Shown here piece after piece: positions 43,481 through 56,189 of a stretch of 64,000 bases of DNA (within the stretch, counting starts at the first letter, position 1; the number at the start of each line of letters is the position of its first letter). A program made the translations under genes and the position numbers. Source of the stretch: Torymus aiolomorphi (lineage: Eukaryota > Arthropoda > Insecta > Hymenoptera > Torymidae); the NCBI GenBank assembly GCA_036365515.1, contig CM070874.1, positions 90,726,342 through 90,790,341 on the forward strand, written 5' to 3'. Below the pieces are notes generated by a model. The model saw only the letters and a list, made by a program, of their open reading frames with translations. It was not told the DNA's origin and made no database searches.

Positions 43481-46400
43481 ATGGAAGAGCATGAGGATGG
43501 TTATGAGCAAATGATCGAAGTAAATAATGCAAATGAAGGAACTGAGTATATATCACAGGAACTTGTACAAGAAATTATTGTACAAAATGACAACAACCAA
43601 GAGTCAACAGTGAACTGTGAAATAACTGGCATGGAAATTATTCTTTCCGATAATGTTGCAGTACAGGATCAAAGCAGTAGCAATGCTATGATAATTTGTA
43701 GTACAAATGAGATTGTTCAGGACAAGCAAATTGATCATACAATTTTACAAAAAGAACCAAAAAAAGAGGAAAACATTTTACAAATAAATAATGTTGATGA
43801 AAACGATACAAATAACCCAGAAAATAATAAACAGGTTAGTATATTTAGATCATTCTTTTCTTTTTTCTGTTTAGTTTATAAGAAAAATTTAAATGTATAA
43901 TTTTTTGAATATAACATTTTTTTAATTAAAGGAAAAAATAGAAGCATTTGTTACACAGACTACTGATGCAGCATATCATCATGATAACCTTGAAGTAAAT
44001 AATACAGTAGATGTAATGACAAATCCAGAAAGTAATAGTAAAGACAATGTATCTGAAATAATTGTGGACACAAGCGAATCAGTTCCTATAGTGGATATAA
44101 ATGCTTCTGGTCTTCATTTAAATCAGGCTTCTGATGATTATGGTGTTGTGAATGATAGTCAGAATGTTGTAAACAATGTTAATGAAGCTGATAATAAAAA
44201 TGTAAAAAGATCTCAGCATGTGCTGGAAAACATTATAAGTGAAAAAGAGACAGATTCTTTTGTCAACAACATACAAAAAGAAAATTTTGAATCTATTAAA
44301 GTAGAAACTGGGTCAATAGTGGATAAAGGGATAAACGAAAATGTTGCAGTTGATGAAGCACAAAGTCAATCTGGAATTCAATCTGTGAGTACAAAGGAAA
44401 AGACAACTATTGAACTAGAGTACACTGAAAGTGACAAAGTGGACTATAAAGAAGTACCTGAAGTCCCAGGGAATGAGGATTATTCAGCCCTATTAACTGA
44501 AACAATAATAAAATCTCCAGATACAGAAATAGATATGGAAACTGTACTAGAAACAAAAGTTGTTATAAATTCAGATGATGTTGCTGTACTGACAGAATTT
44601 AACTCGACAGAATATTGCACTGAAATAGAAACTATGCAGTTAGAAGATAAAATTAAAGACAAAGAAAAAAATACAGCAATACATTTAGAGTCTAATATTA
44701 AACAGCCTAAGGAACAAGCTCAAGAACTTACAGATGAAACTATTCAAAAGGATCTATGTAGTCAGGAGAACAAAGATGAAGCTAAAGTAGAATCAGTAGA
44801 GAGCAATGTGATTATTAGTCAGATGGAACAACAAGAACCTAAAGCGAATGAAACATCTGATATTACTGAACCGACTAATGTAGAAGATGAAGATGAACTT
44901 GATCTTCATCTATCTGCTCAATCTACTGAAAATCACCGTAGAGTTATTCAGGATATATTTGATGATTGGCAAGACGAGAATGGTGATGAAGAAAACATGT
45001 CATCCATATTTAAAGAAAATCATGACTCTGTAGAGATAGAATTAGAGAACTTATTAAATGATGGCACACAACAAGAAAACCCTACTCCTGTTACAGATGT
45101 AGATCACTTAGTGAATAACTTCGACAATTTCAATAATACAGAACAAGCAGCTACAAGTACACCATCAAAACCAAAGATTATAAAATCAGAGAAATTATCG
45201 TTAATGAACAAAAGTGGGACAGATTTAAAAAATCTAACCAATAAGTCTCCTAAATCAGCATCAAATAATATTCCAGTGAAAGGTGAGTGTTTCTTTTACA
45301 TTTCTTAAAATATAGTGTACAATAACAGATAACAAAAATTATAGTGAGATAGTAACAAAAAATCCCATGCTCTTAATACATTGCAATAAAAATTTTCTTT
45401 TTTTTTCCAGATCAATCAACTAGTCGATTAACAAGAATGCCTATTATTGATCACTCTGATGCAAAATTAAAACTTCAATCTCCCAGGCCTGGAGTTAAAA
45501 TTCCAGGAATGCACTTAACAAGTCAAATTGTGTCAACAGCTGAGGTAAATGAGGTGCTCAAGGAACGATTGCGAGAGAAGCAGAAAGATTTAGTAACACC
45601 AAAAACAGCAGACATAGTATTCGTGAAAAAAATTACTCAAAGGCTATCAAGTCAACTGTCAGCTGCTACAGCTACTGTTCCATCTCTCATACCCATTCAA
45701 TCTAAGCTTGCAGACACTGAAAGTGACAAGAATAACTCTACAGATGAACCATCAGAAATAAATAAATCATCATCAGTAAATGACAGTAAGGAATTGTTAG
45801 CAATATTAGAAGGTGATGTTGATCCTGATTGGTCCAATCTTAAACCTCAAAGTACCAATGAAGATAATAACAGGTTGTCCGGGTCTGGAGAGTCTCACAC
45901 TGTAAGTGGAAGTTCAAAACTAGACCCTCAAGTAGAGCGAGAACTAGCTTTAAAACAACTCCTTGAACTTCCAAATATACCATCAAAGAAACCAAACTCT
46001 GGAGCATTAAAGAGAACAAAAAGAGTTGTAAGATCAGCAGCAAGCAACAGTTCTAGTGATCAGTTGGAATCCAAACCTGATGATGGTACTTGTAACATAA
46101 AAACAGAGGTCATTAACCTAGATTCCTCAACAGAGAACACACCTACGAAGAAAGTTTCAAAAACACTGAAAGAGAATAACAGTCAAAATGCAGCAAACGT
46201 GGAGATAGGTGTTGAAGAATCAAGGTCCGGAAGAAAACGTAAACTAACAGAAAAGGCGCGTGAACACGAACTCAGCGTTAAACGTCAGAAGGTACATATA
46301 TTTCAATTGGTATTTTCTTAAATAATCGTAAAAAAATAGTACATTACGCAACTAGTGCGTAAAACGAGTTACTTTTGCACGGGCACTGTTTGTCGCCCGA

Positions 46401-49400
46401 GCGAAGCGAGATACCCTTACAAAGATTACTGGCTTTCGCACGTGTTGCGTTTACTATTTTTTATAACTGAGCGTGTGAAACTCTGTGTTAAATGCCTGTT
46501 CAACGTGCGTAAAGTATCCAGATTTCTTTCACGAGTGCGTAAAGGGGGTATTTGAAGGTACGATTTGGTTTACCGAAAATATCTGCTAACTTTTGTTTTA
46601 GGTATTAAAAGGGCGCACGGTAACGGACGGTAGGAAATTGTCACAAGATGCATCCGAGAGTGAGAAAAAGAAATCCGAAGTTATCAGCCCAGTGACTGAA
46701 ATCTCAAAGTCAGATCAGGAACCAAATCGGCCCACTACTCCTAAGTCTAACCAAACCAAATCCGAAATTAAGCAAAGTAAAACTGAAACAAGGCAAAGTA
46801 AATCCGATAAAATCGACACAAAAATAAGCCCTAAACAGGAACTGAAGAAGGAACCTGCAGATGCAAAAGAAAGTGGTGTTAAAGGTAAAATGACTCCGGT
46901 TAGACGGCCTAAGCTTGGATTAGCGAAAAAGGATGCACCAATTTCAAAGAGGAAGTTAGCTGTAAAGAATCTACTGAGACAAAAAATACCTGGAAAAAAA
47001 GTGGCCGTTGCAAAAAGCAAAGTTCAGGTGAATAAAGTTTATATTTTAAAATAATTAGTAAAATGAAAATATTACGGGTTTATTAATAATTTAAATTTTG
47101 TTGTAAACTAGATGTCGACATCTAAAACAGCCTCGCCGACTAAAGCTAGTCCAGACAAAGGATCAAACTCAACCCCACCAAGTAAAACAAAGAAATCTGT
47201 GAGCGAGATCGATAGATTGCTGCAAGACGAAGGTGTTGTGAATTTGTTATATGACGTCGAACAACCAGATTCGCGCAAAAGATTAGTACCTATTACCAAG
47301 TCGCAAAAGAAAATAATGGATGTTGATAAAGCTGAGCGAGAGCTTAAGCTGAGAACAAAACTCGTAAGAAATGCAGTTCTTAGGCTAAGAAACTCAAATT
47401 CTACTACTATTAAAATCTCACCGAGGTCTCGAAGAAACGTTTCTGTAAGTACCATATTTTAATTTTTAAGACTAAATGAAAAATCAAAAAAATTTCCATT
47501 GGCAAAAGCCACTATAAATAATGCCTTTTTTTATACAGACCTCAGTGTCTTCAGAACAGTTATCAACACAATCCGAGAAAAAGTTACATGAGCCGTCTGG
47601 CGCCAAGTCACCAAGGTCATCCATTCAGGGACCTTTACCCTCAGATTTCATGATTCCGGCTAAGATTCGTAATGCCGCGGACGCATCGCGTATAATCCGT
47701 AGACATTCTTCAAGCTCATTCTCCAGCGCTTCTGCGAGCCCGCGTGTGAGCATTGATTTGCCTCCAGAATCTGTGAAAATCGAAGAACCCGATGTCCCGG
47801 CTAAGTCTAAGAGGAAACTGTCACAAGATACCAACGAAAAAGTCGAAATGAAGAAAGGCAGAAAAAAGGTTAATATTTGTGTAGAGTTTTTAAACAATAG
47901 CACCATTTTTTGTAAAACTTAATTGATTCTCATCCGTCTCTTCTATAAAGGGTGCATCAAAGGCAGAGAGTGAAGAAAAAAATACAAGCGAAAAATCATC
48001 GGTAAAGAAAGAACCGATAAAGAAATTCACGAGGTCTAACGTTGCGGCTGCAGCCGCTACAGCTGCGACGGTTGCAGTGACAACGGCCAAATTAATGTCT
48101 AAAAATAAAAAAGTGCCAAAAAGCAAAGCGTCGTCGGAGTCATCGAACGATACCAAGCCACCAAAAGGTCAAGATGAACTATCAGCTTGCTTGGCTGAAG
48201 CGGCATCAGCTCTTTTATCTAGTGCCAGCGGCTCGTCACGATCATCTAGCGGATCCACAGGTCGCAAAAAAGGTAATATAAATTTTTGTTAATAAAATGA
48301 ATTCGTTAATAATGGATGTGTGTGTTACTTAATGAATATTGTTTTGAGGTATTGCAAACATTTTAAAGACACAAACGACAGATGATGAAAAAGTAGATGT
48401 TAAGAAACTGTTTACTAATAAGGAAATTAATGTAAGACAACATGGACATCTTGTACAAGTAATTCTTACACCATCTACACCAGTAGCAGGCATTAGAAAT
48501 GCTATAACTATGCAGGTAAATTAACATTTATTTATCAACAGATTGGCTATTATCATTTTTAATAAAACATCTTTGTAGGTAATGAATGAACTTCGAGAAG
48601 CATTGTCGATTCTCAAAGACGACGATGACTGTCGAGTTGTTCTATTTACTTCAACAGGAACTAGTTTTTGTGAAGGCTTAGATCTGTCACACTTATTACA
48701 TTCAAATAAAGATGAGCGAAAACTTCGAGCTGAAGAGATGGCTACTACAGTCAAGTAAATATTATCTACATTTGCTAAAATATAAATATTGACTAGCGCT
48801 TCTAGTTTAGTCAATTTAATACGAAATTAATTTGTCTGTGAGATACCGATAAGATACCGATCATTCACTTTTTATTTCTTATCAAAATTAGAACTCTAAC
48901 AGTTTAGTTTTTGAAAATCTTACTGTCAAAAAATATAAAAGGGTTTTAAAAAAATGCATGTATTATAATTGAGACATTAGCAAAAAAAGTAAAAGATACT
49001 GATTCACTTCATATTTTATTTAAAGGGGCTAGACACCTTTCTCTGAAATAAGAAGTCACATTTTAATACATAAATGTAAACTAATTATTTCATACTTTTT
49101 ACATATAAAAGTGGGTATATTTACCTTACCTTAAAACTTTCTCCGATGGGCCTTTTATATGGTCCAGAACCATAGTCATCGATGAAACAAGTTTTTTCAC
49201 TAACCGTAAGCTTTGAAATTTTCCTGTGGATGGATTGACTCCAGATTTGAACTAAATTACTTCTGAATAGTATAATTCTCATATGAGTGTAGGGATTTAG
49301 GATTAAATGTCGGAAAAAATTTTTACATCAGAAAAATTATGAAAAAATATAAAAAATTTAAAAAAATTAAAAAAAAAACTCTTGAAAAACAGCACAATTT

Positions 49401-50535
49401 TTTTTTTCTCATTAGATCAAAAATCCCTACACTCATATAAGAATTATACTATTCAGGAGTAATTTAGTTCAAATCTGGAGTCAATCCATCCACAGGAAAA
49501 TTTCAAAGCTTACAGTTAGTGAAAAAACTTGTTTCATCGATGACTATGGTTCTGGACCATATAAAAGGCCCATCGGAGAAAGTTTTAAGGTAAGGTAAAT
49601 ATACCCACTTTTATATGTAAAAAGTATGAAATAATTAGTTTACATTTATGTATTAAAATGTGACTTCTTATTTCAGAGAAAAAAGGTGTCTAGCCCCCTT
49701 AAGAGAAAAAAATATATGATCCAATCTTATTGTGTGTATGTCTGTGTGTGTGTGTGTGTGCGGTGTGCGTGCGTGCGTGCGTGCGTGCGTGTGTATAAAA
49801 AGTTAAAAATTATAATTATAATTTACATTTGAATGTTTTCAGAGACTTCATTAGTACTTTATCTAAATTCAATAAGCCTATCGTAGCAGGCGTACAAGGG
49901 GCAGCTATTGGTCTCGGCGTGACAATGTTACCTTTGTTTGATCTTGTGATAGCCAGTGATAAAGCGACATTCAGCACTCCGTATGGAAAACTTGGGCAAA
50001 TAGCAGAAGGAGCAGCAGTTTTGACATTGTCACACAGTCTAGGAAGTGCAGTGGTAAATTTAATTCACGATTTATTTGATAACTTAGTTTCTTAAATATT
50101 TTATTGAACAACTGTTCCTACTGTTAATTAACGTTCGATTAACTTATAGACGAATGAGTTATTGCTTGGTGGCAGAGTGTTAACTGCAAGTGAAGCATTG
50201 AGGGCTGGACTTGTTACAAGAGTTCTGTGGCCAGACAGGTTTCAAGTTGAACTATTACCTTCCTTGAAATCTATGAGCGAACAATCTTCCCAGGTAATTA
50301 ATTATGAGTATAATCAATGTATTACCTGTTTATTTAAAAATGTCAATTTATCAATAAATTTACATGTTATAAATATTTTTAGTCAATGGAAGCAACAAAA
50401 GCTTTGCTGCGTCATAGCCTTCGTAAAAAATTAGATGTAGCATTAGAATCTGAAAGTCTTTTGCTTATTCAGCACTGGTGTTCATCAGAATGTCAAGAGG
50501 CTATTAAAACCTATGTGGAAGAAAAGGGTCAGTGA
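43481..50535 (+). CDS. CDYL-like protein: long low-complexity N-terminus plus crotonase domain, 12 exons
   Basis: Exons 43481-43834, 43932-45282, 45411-46291, 46602-47027, 47112-47444, 47539-47868, 47951-48272, 48349-48515, 48579-48754, 49843-50053, 50150-50293 and 50383-50535 all have GT/AG borders. Their phases join to one frame of about 1,615 residues ending in TGA. The first 1,330 or so are polar, acidic then Lys/Ser-rich and probably disordered nuclear sequence, with basic patches such as GRKRKLTEKAREHE. A denser block, EIDRLLQDEGVVNLLYDVE, sits in exon 5. The last 280 form an enoyl-CoA hydratase fold like that of CDYL: GTSFCEGLDLSHLL, NKPIVAGVQGAAIGLG, LFDLVIASDKATFSTPYG, LLLGGRVLTASEAL. 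The usual catalytic glutamate positions are not visible, so it probably binds acyl-CoA or partners rather than hydrating. No chromodomain is seen. The role is inferred as chromatin corepressor-like. Confidence 0.85.
46330..46560. repeat. Intronic CpG-rich repeat, gtgcgtaaa family
   Basis: Lying in the intron between exons 3 and 4, it has actagtgcgtaaaacg, cccgagcgaagcgag and cacgagtgcgtaaag. These resemble parts of the palindromes at 11240 and 35895. It is less symmetrical than those, perhaps a decayed copy. Confidence 0.45.
49024..49698. mobile_element. Near-perfect palindromic element, 675 bp, TTAA flanks
   Basis: The left arm from aggggctagacacctttctc is mirrored by the right arm ending gaaaaaaggtgtctagccccc. 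The arms are about 330 bases with very few differences around an AT-rich centre near 49360. TTAA lies at both edges (49020-49023 and 49699-49702), the duplication used by piggyBac-like elements. It sits in the intron between the two halves of the crotonase domain. No coding sequence is visible. Confidence 0.82.
49739..49795. repeat. (GT)n/(GCGT)n microsatellite
   Basis: Alternating GT followed by gcgtgcgtgcgtgcgtgcgt, lying about 50 bases before the exon at 49843. Confidence 0.9.
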
Positions 50536-51604
50536 GCAAAGAATATGGGTGATAACTGAATTTTCAATAAGAAAAAAAATCAATTTTTTTCTTAAAACGA
50601 AAAATCTGATAAGTTACTTTGGTAGTAATGATGTACAGTTTGATTCGTTGGATTACGAATCGCAATTTAAAACATAAGCGGGAATCAATTGCATACAGCT
50701 ATAATCGTGTTATGCATATTGGCAGTTTAAAAAGGAGGTAATAGTTACGTTTTATTATGATTAGTTTTTGAATTGATTACTCGCAATTACTTATTTGAGT
50801 TTTATCAACTATTCAATAGACTAAAATATTTATTTTTAGTTCAAAACATAAATATAGCAATAACAATCGAACTTTGGTTTTGCGACAGTTTTGTCTTTGT
50901 TTTACACAGTTTTGCACATTCTACGTTATATGGATATGAGTGTGTGTGTGATAATCGAAATCAATTTGCAAATATTTGTACTGTAGATTTTGAATTTTTG
51001 AATGAAGTTCTACGATTCTAGAGACACCCAAAAAGACATTGTGAGTATGTGGGTGCTTTAATGTGAGGTTCACGATTGCGTCGAATAATGATGCACGATT
51101 TATTTTACATATTTACGAGTAAGAGGAAAATTGTAAAAGTAACTACTGCAAGATGGAGTATTTTAATATTGTACTTTTAAGTTTAGGTACAAAAGCTCAG
51201 TATGTATACAGACATATTATCGACAATTTTATGGTTAAATTTATTATTGTTGGATTTGAAGCAAAATCCAATTTCAGAATGAGCTTGTTTCTATCGTCTG
51301 TATCATGATTTAATCTATACTGTAAGAGCTTTTGTTAAATATCTCTTGTTTAAACAAATTTTTGCTTTATTTGTAATACATTATTGAACATAAAATTGTT
51401 ATTTTTAAGCATTATTTGTGTTTTTGTAGATTTATTCATAGATAAAGTAATCTTTCTCGAAAGTTGGCTACCTAATTAATGTCTTTTATTTGATACAGTT
51501 ATAACTTTGTCATATGTAATATTTATTCTTGCTTATAAAAGCTAATATTTTATACGATTAAGGACGCGAAATCACGTAAACAAGTAGTCTGCTATAAGAG
51601 ATAG
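50536..51604 (+). other. Probable 3' UTR of the CDYL-like gene and spacer
   Basis: AT-rich sequence after the stop codon. I see no second gene or strong repeat. The polyadenylation site cannot be fixed by eye. Confidence 0.4.
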
Positions 51605-51608
51605 TTAA

Positions 51609-51844
51609 CGGGGTGTGGAATACCGACCTCTATTATGCGACCTACCGTACCGGCCGGACAGCAGTAATAAATTCGCTTGCCCTCCGTAATGTAATTATCT
51701 ATCATTCTGCAAAGTTTGGAGTCAAAATTTCAAGGACATCTTTAAAAATTTCTGAAACTTATTAATTGTAGTAACAATCGAGTTATAACAGTATATCGAG
51801 TTAGACGGTAGGTTGCATAATAGAAGTCGGTATTCTACAGACCC
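51609..51844. mobile_element. MITE, 236 bp, TTAA flanks
   Basis: The left end cggggtgtggaataccgacc and the right end, reverse-complemented gggtctgtagaataccgact, are inverted. They are followed on both sides by ctattatgc and cctaccgt motifs. TTAA is present at 51605-51608 and 51845-51848. It is probably piggyBac-related. Confidence 0.65.
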
Positions 51845-51884
51845 TTAAAAAATGCAATTATAAAGTAAACGATTTTCTCGCTAC

Positions 51885-51909
51885 TATTTATATTTATTTA
51901 TTTATATTT

Positions 51910-51940
<31 letters not shown>

Positions 51941-51960
51941 TATATATATATATATAATAA
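51885..51960. repeat. (TTTA)n and (TA)n simple repeat
   Basis: A TTTA tandem run passes into a TA run. Confidence 0.85.
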
Positions 51961-51984
51961 AATATAGTTCTAAGTGTTATTCGT

Positions 51985-52160
51985 GTCACGCAGATCCCCC
52001 TCAGACCCCCCTCATACCCCCCTCAAAATAACGTAAAATTGTGATTTTTTTACGTTATTTGGAGCATGGCAGAGCCCCCCTCGCGCCCCTCGTACCCCGC
52101 TCGCACCCCCACAAACCCCTCTCGTGACCCTCCTCAGACCCCCCTCATTTCTAAAACATA
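51985..52160. repeat. C-rich degenerate repeat, cccccctca units
   Basis: Units such as cagacccccctcataccccc recur on both sides of a short inverted pair (aataacgtaaaa and ttttacgttatt). It has strong strand asymmetry in C and no gene. Confidence 0.6.
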
Positions 52161-52559
52161 TCTCGGATAAAATAACTTCACTGATCACTGTACTCTATGT
52201 TGGTAAATTGTTACAATGCCCGCTCTCTACTTGAGTTTTGTGTATATTTAAAAAAATACAATATTCCCATTGCACCAATTTGTTGGTGTTTGCTCGAATA
52301 TTCCCATTTTTTTATTGAAACGAAAAATAGTTATCTACGTCACCTTAAATGTACCTTAACAGAAGCGTTGGATATTTATTTAAAGTGGGTATCTTTCACC
52401 AATAGTTCTACATAAACACTTATCTTATATGTTACAAATATATTTTTGAGGGATAGATTAGTGGAAAAATAAAGCACATATATCTTCCACTGATCACTGT
52501 AACCGATAATGGCAATGTTATAAAGTTCAAGAGAGAGAACGAGAAGAGAGATTAGAGCG

Positions 52560-53400
52560 CGAAACGTAGAAATAGGAACCTGAAGACAAGGGCGTAGAGA
52601 CAGGCGGAGGGACAGACGCATAGAGACAGAGTCGGAGACAGAGACGTTGAAACAGAAACGTAGAGACAGAGACGGGGAGACAAAGACGTGGAGACAGACG
52701 TAGAGACCGCCGCAGAGACAGAGACGTAGAGACAGGCGCGTAGAGACGGAGTCGGAGAGACAGAGACGTGGAGACAGAGACGTGAAGAGAGAGAGAGAGA
52801 GATTAAAGACAGAAACGTAGAAACAGGAACCTAGAGACACGAAACGCAGAGACAGAGACGTAGAGACAGAGACGGAGTCGGAGTGACAGAGACATGGAGA
52901 CAGGGATGTAGATACAGAGACGTAGAGACAGAGTAGTGGAGACAGAGTCAGAGATACAGAGACATAGAGACAGAGTCGGAGAGGCAGAGACGTGGAGACA
53001 AAGACGTAGAGGCAGGGATGTAGATACAGAGACGTAGAGACAGGCGCGTGGAGACAGAGTCGTGGAGACAGAGACGTGGATACAGAGACGTGAAGACAGA
53101 AACGAAACATAGAGACAGAAACATAGAGATAGGGCTACAGAGACAATAACGTAGAGACAGGCGCGTAGAGACAGACATAGAGACGGAGATATGGAGACAG
53201 AGAAGTGGGCACAGAGACATTGCGACAGGAGACGTGGAGACAGAGACATTGAGACAAGCGCGTGGTGACGGAGACAGAGACGTGGAGACGGAGACGTGAA
53301 GACCGAGATGTGGAGACCGAGACGTGGAGACTGAGACGTAGGGACAGGGATGGAGAGACAGAGCCGTAAAGATGGAGACGTAGCGACAGAGTCGGGCACA
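52560..53400. repeat. Minisatellite of gagacagagacgta-type units
   Basis: Over about 840 bases a 12-base pattern of gagacagagacg and gagacgtagaga variants repeats with substitutions. The purines are almost all on the plus strand. Long minus-strand open frames in three phases (Ser/Leu/Val/Cys repeats) are explained by the 12-base period and are not credible genes. Confidence 0.88.
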
Positions 53401-54435
53401 AGCCAAATTAGAAGTTTGGAAAATTTAAAATTTTGAATACATCAAAATTATATGTGATGAAATGGAATGGATATAAAATAGAAATGGAAACAATTTTTAG
53501 AAAGTTTTGAAACAAGAAGTACTAAATTAAATAAGGTAATTGTAAGATCAATTTATAAAATTTATTTAATATAATTTCATTTTTACCTTATTGATGTTTT
53601 TCAAAATTGTAGTGACATAGACAGTCAATTAGGGCTACTGGGAATACCACTTACAAATAAAACACATCTTTTTATTTACCTCCAAGGTGATGTGGAAAAA
53701 ATAGAACACAATATATCTTCTTCAATATATTTGCAAATGGATTAACTTAAAAATTAATTCAGTTAATGTTCTGAGTTGAAAGCTTCTCTTAAGCGTCAAT
53801 TTACAAAAAACGTTCACCCCTGCCGCTGTGCAGTCCCTCCTTAATTTTGTAGCTCGGCTTCGCCTCGGCCGACAATTCCATGTGATCTGAGACATTTCTT
53901 ATTTTACTGGCCTAGGTATGTAATATACTATTTACCAGAGAATGATTTTTATAAATCTATCTTATCAAAAAAAAAATTTAAAGATAAATATATTGTACCT
54001 AATAAACTTGTTCAAATCTTTAAAATAAAAAAAATGCCCTTTACTCCGATTCATCTAATATATTTTACCACCCTACCCATATATATTCATATTCACAACT
54101 TTTGCCACCTTACACTGACTAATTGAGCATATAGGTAATGGTTTTTGACACTATAGTGTTACCAGTTACACTGTTAGTGTCCGTATTAGTGTGCCTGTCC
54201 ATATTTGTGTGCCCTATTATTAAAACATATCCTAGAAATGAACGAGTAAAAACATAACAAATATTTTTTTTCATAAAGTATAGTTAATTAAGTTTAAATA
54301 GAATTAATTACTTAATTTGTTTTCATTTACTATAACATTAAAAAAGAACTTTCAAAAATATGTTTCACGGTTTGCGGTGTGTCACGGTGTTTCCTTGTCC
54401 AAACTTGCTAAGAAATGACATTTTTAAAAGTAACA
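53401..54435. other. AT-rich spacer
   Basis: No gene is supported. A short GC-rich hairpin-like gctcggcttcgcctcggccg lies near 53852. The segment 54385-54435 (ccttgtccaaacttgctaag) is the reverse complement of about 55505-55550, forming an outer inverted pair around the elements between them. Confidence 0.45.
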
Positions 54436-54438
54436 TTA

Positions 54439-54632
54439 GGGAGAATGTACATAAGCGCTGCGCTACGCTGAGCTACGCTGCGCTGCGCTACGCTGTCGCA
54501 TTGATTACTTGTAGACCTCGTCGCTGATTGGCTAATATTTAAATGTTAGCCAATCAGCGACGTGGTCTACAAGTAATCAATGCGACAGCGTAGCGCAGCT
54601 CAGCGTAGCGCAGCGCTTATGTACATTCTCCC
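54439..54632. mobile_element. Palindromic MITE, 194 bp, gggagaatgtacataagcgc family
   Basis: It begins gggagaatgtacataagcgc and ends with the reverse complement. Inner arms include cgcattgattacttgtagac and gctgattggctaatatttaa. It is the uninterrupted counterpart of the element split at 38393-39501. TAA separates it from the next element. Confidence 0.82.
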
Positions 54633-54666
54633 TAAGGGAGAATGTACATAAGCGCCGCGCTGCGCT

Positions 54667-54808
54667 GGGCCCTTTCTACATATGTGTGTTCTGTCTGTTC
54701 TAGACAACTTCTCTCTATGTCTGTCTCTGTCTTACATAAACGGAACAGATCTATCTGTCTTTGTCGGGAACACACAGAACACACATATATAGAAAGGTCC
54801 CTGCGCGG
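54667..54808. repeat. Hairpin MITE, cctttctacatatgtgtg family, copy 2
   Basis: It has the same arms as copy 1 at 37607, with a few substitutions (acatatatagaaagg at the right). Confidence 0.75.
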
Positions 54809-54969
54809 TTCTCTTCTTGCGCTGGTCCATAGTTCCGTTTCTATATTCCATTGCTAATGGTACAATTCTAAAGATCTATGTCATAATACATCTATCATTT
54901 TCATGGTCATAATCATGATTGAAGCCAAAATAAAAAAAATTAGAAAAATGTATAATTTCATTAAAGTTA

Positions 54970-55197
54970 TTGAAATTGTTAAAAAAATTAAGAAAAAAGA
55001 AACAACAATCTTGCAGAAGGTGGTGGGTTCGACCACATTTAGGAATACCTCAAAGAAATATTCATAGTGCTTATAGCACTTTATTTAAATATTTTGCATT
55101 AAAGGATCATGAAGAGTTTTATAGATTTATTAACATGAGTTTTAATCAATTTCATCATTTATTTGAACTGGTTAAAGGACATCTCATTATCGCCTAA
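54970..55197 (+). pseudogene. Truncated Harbinger transposase N-terminus, copy 2
   Basis: The 75-residue frame is the same as at 37897 except that the residue after PHL is Gly instead of Ala. It contains RRWWVRPHLGIPQRN and INMSFNQFHHLFELVKGH and stops before any catalytic domain. It belongs to the element at 54636-55499. It is unlikely to be functional as a transposase; whether the short product is made is unknown. Confidence 0.7.
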
Positions 55198-55499
55198 TTC
55201 CATCTTATTCGTCAATAGCTTAATTTTCCAATGTTCTAATCAATTTTATAGGATATCATATCAATTGGGTCTTGTGTTTTCTTTCTCGGCTTAAAATACT
55301 TTTGTTCTTAAACTGTCCGTCATATAAACTATCCCTTCATTTATTTAACTTTTCATTTTGGAGCATATACACATCGTCCGTAATTTATAAATATCATAGA
55401 CATGCAACTGCTCATTTTTTTGTAAGAATATACGAATGGAACGGAACGGCAGAGCTAAGCTTCAGCGCAGCGCAGCGCGGCGCTTATGTACATTCTCCC

Positions 55500-55785
55500 T
55501 ATTGTTACTTTTAAAAATGTCATTTCTTAGCAAGTTTGGACAAGGAAACACCCTAGCGCAGCGCTTATGTACATTCTCCCTTAAATAATGTTTCGGAAGG
55601 ATTTTAATGTGAGATACAATTGATTATATCATAAAATAATATTATGTTATATAATAAACCTTAATATAAAGGTTTTCAATTGATTTTAATATTTAATTAA
55701 TGGTGTCTACTAATAGGGCAGTGAAAAACAACTTGTCCAGATTTGTGTGTGCACAAATACAATACGAGCATGCTCGTATCGGCGC
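55500..55785. other. Spacer before the P element
   Basis: It contains the outer inverted arm (about 55505-55550) and a lone gcgcttatgtacattctccc terminus at about 55562-55581. The rest is AT-rich. The P element target repeat tcggcgc ends it. Confidence 0.5.
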
Positions 55786-56056
55786 CAGAGAATATAGAAT
55801 ATATTATCTTTACGCATAGAAGGTCGGATCGGGGAGTTTCGGTGAAGCCGAGTTAAGCGTTAGTTCCGTACCCCATGAGGCAGGCGGCGCTACGTTCGGG
55901 GTACGCGCGAGATTCAAATAGCATTAGTAAGGAATCAACTTGAACCGTAAATCTTGGTCATTTATTTGGATAAAGTTACTAAATATTTAGTTTATAATTT
56001 TTTATTAATATTTTTAAGTAAATATATACTTAATTTATAGATGGACGTTACATCTT
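55786..56056 (+). repeat. P element left terminal inverted repeat
   Basis: 271 bases, including gcatagaaggtcggatcggg, gaggcaggcggcgctacg and gatggacgttacatctt. It matches the right terminus in reverse complement with about two visible substitutions. Confidence 0.9.
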
Positions 56057-56189
56057 TGAAAACTAGACAAATTATGTGGAATTTAATAAATTCGTTAAAC
56101 GATACATATTGAATTAACTATCACACATTTTAATGAAAATTAAAGTTAGATAAAATGTTCTACAAAAGTTGTTATGAGTTTTAAAATAA

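Larger units (their letters stand above)
54636..55499. mobile_element. Harbinger-type element, near-identical to the one at 37557
   Basis: The ends gggagaatgtacataagcgc and the reverse complement enclose a hairpin (54667-54808), a truncated transposase frame and a right part with ttcattttggagcatat. Near gcagagctaagcttcagcg (55451) it preserves the unoccupied site for the insertion found at 38393. Confidence 0.8.

Noticed and set aside
52376..53406. Long minus-strand open frames rich in Ser, Leu, Val and Cys
   Set aside because: They coincide exactly with a 12-base-period minisatellite that lacks stops in three phases. The products are simple repeats with no domain.
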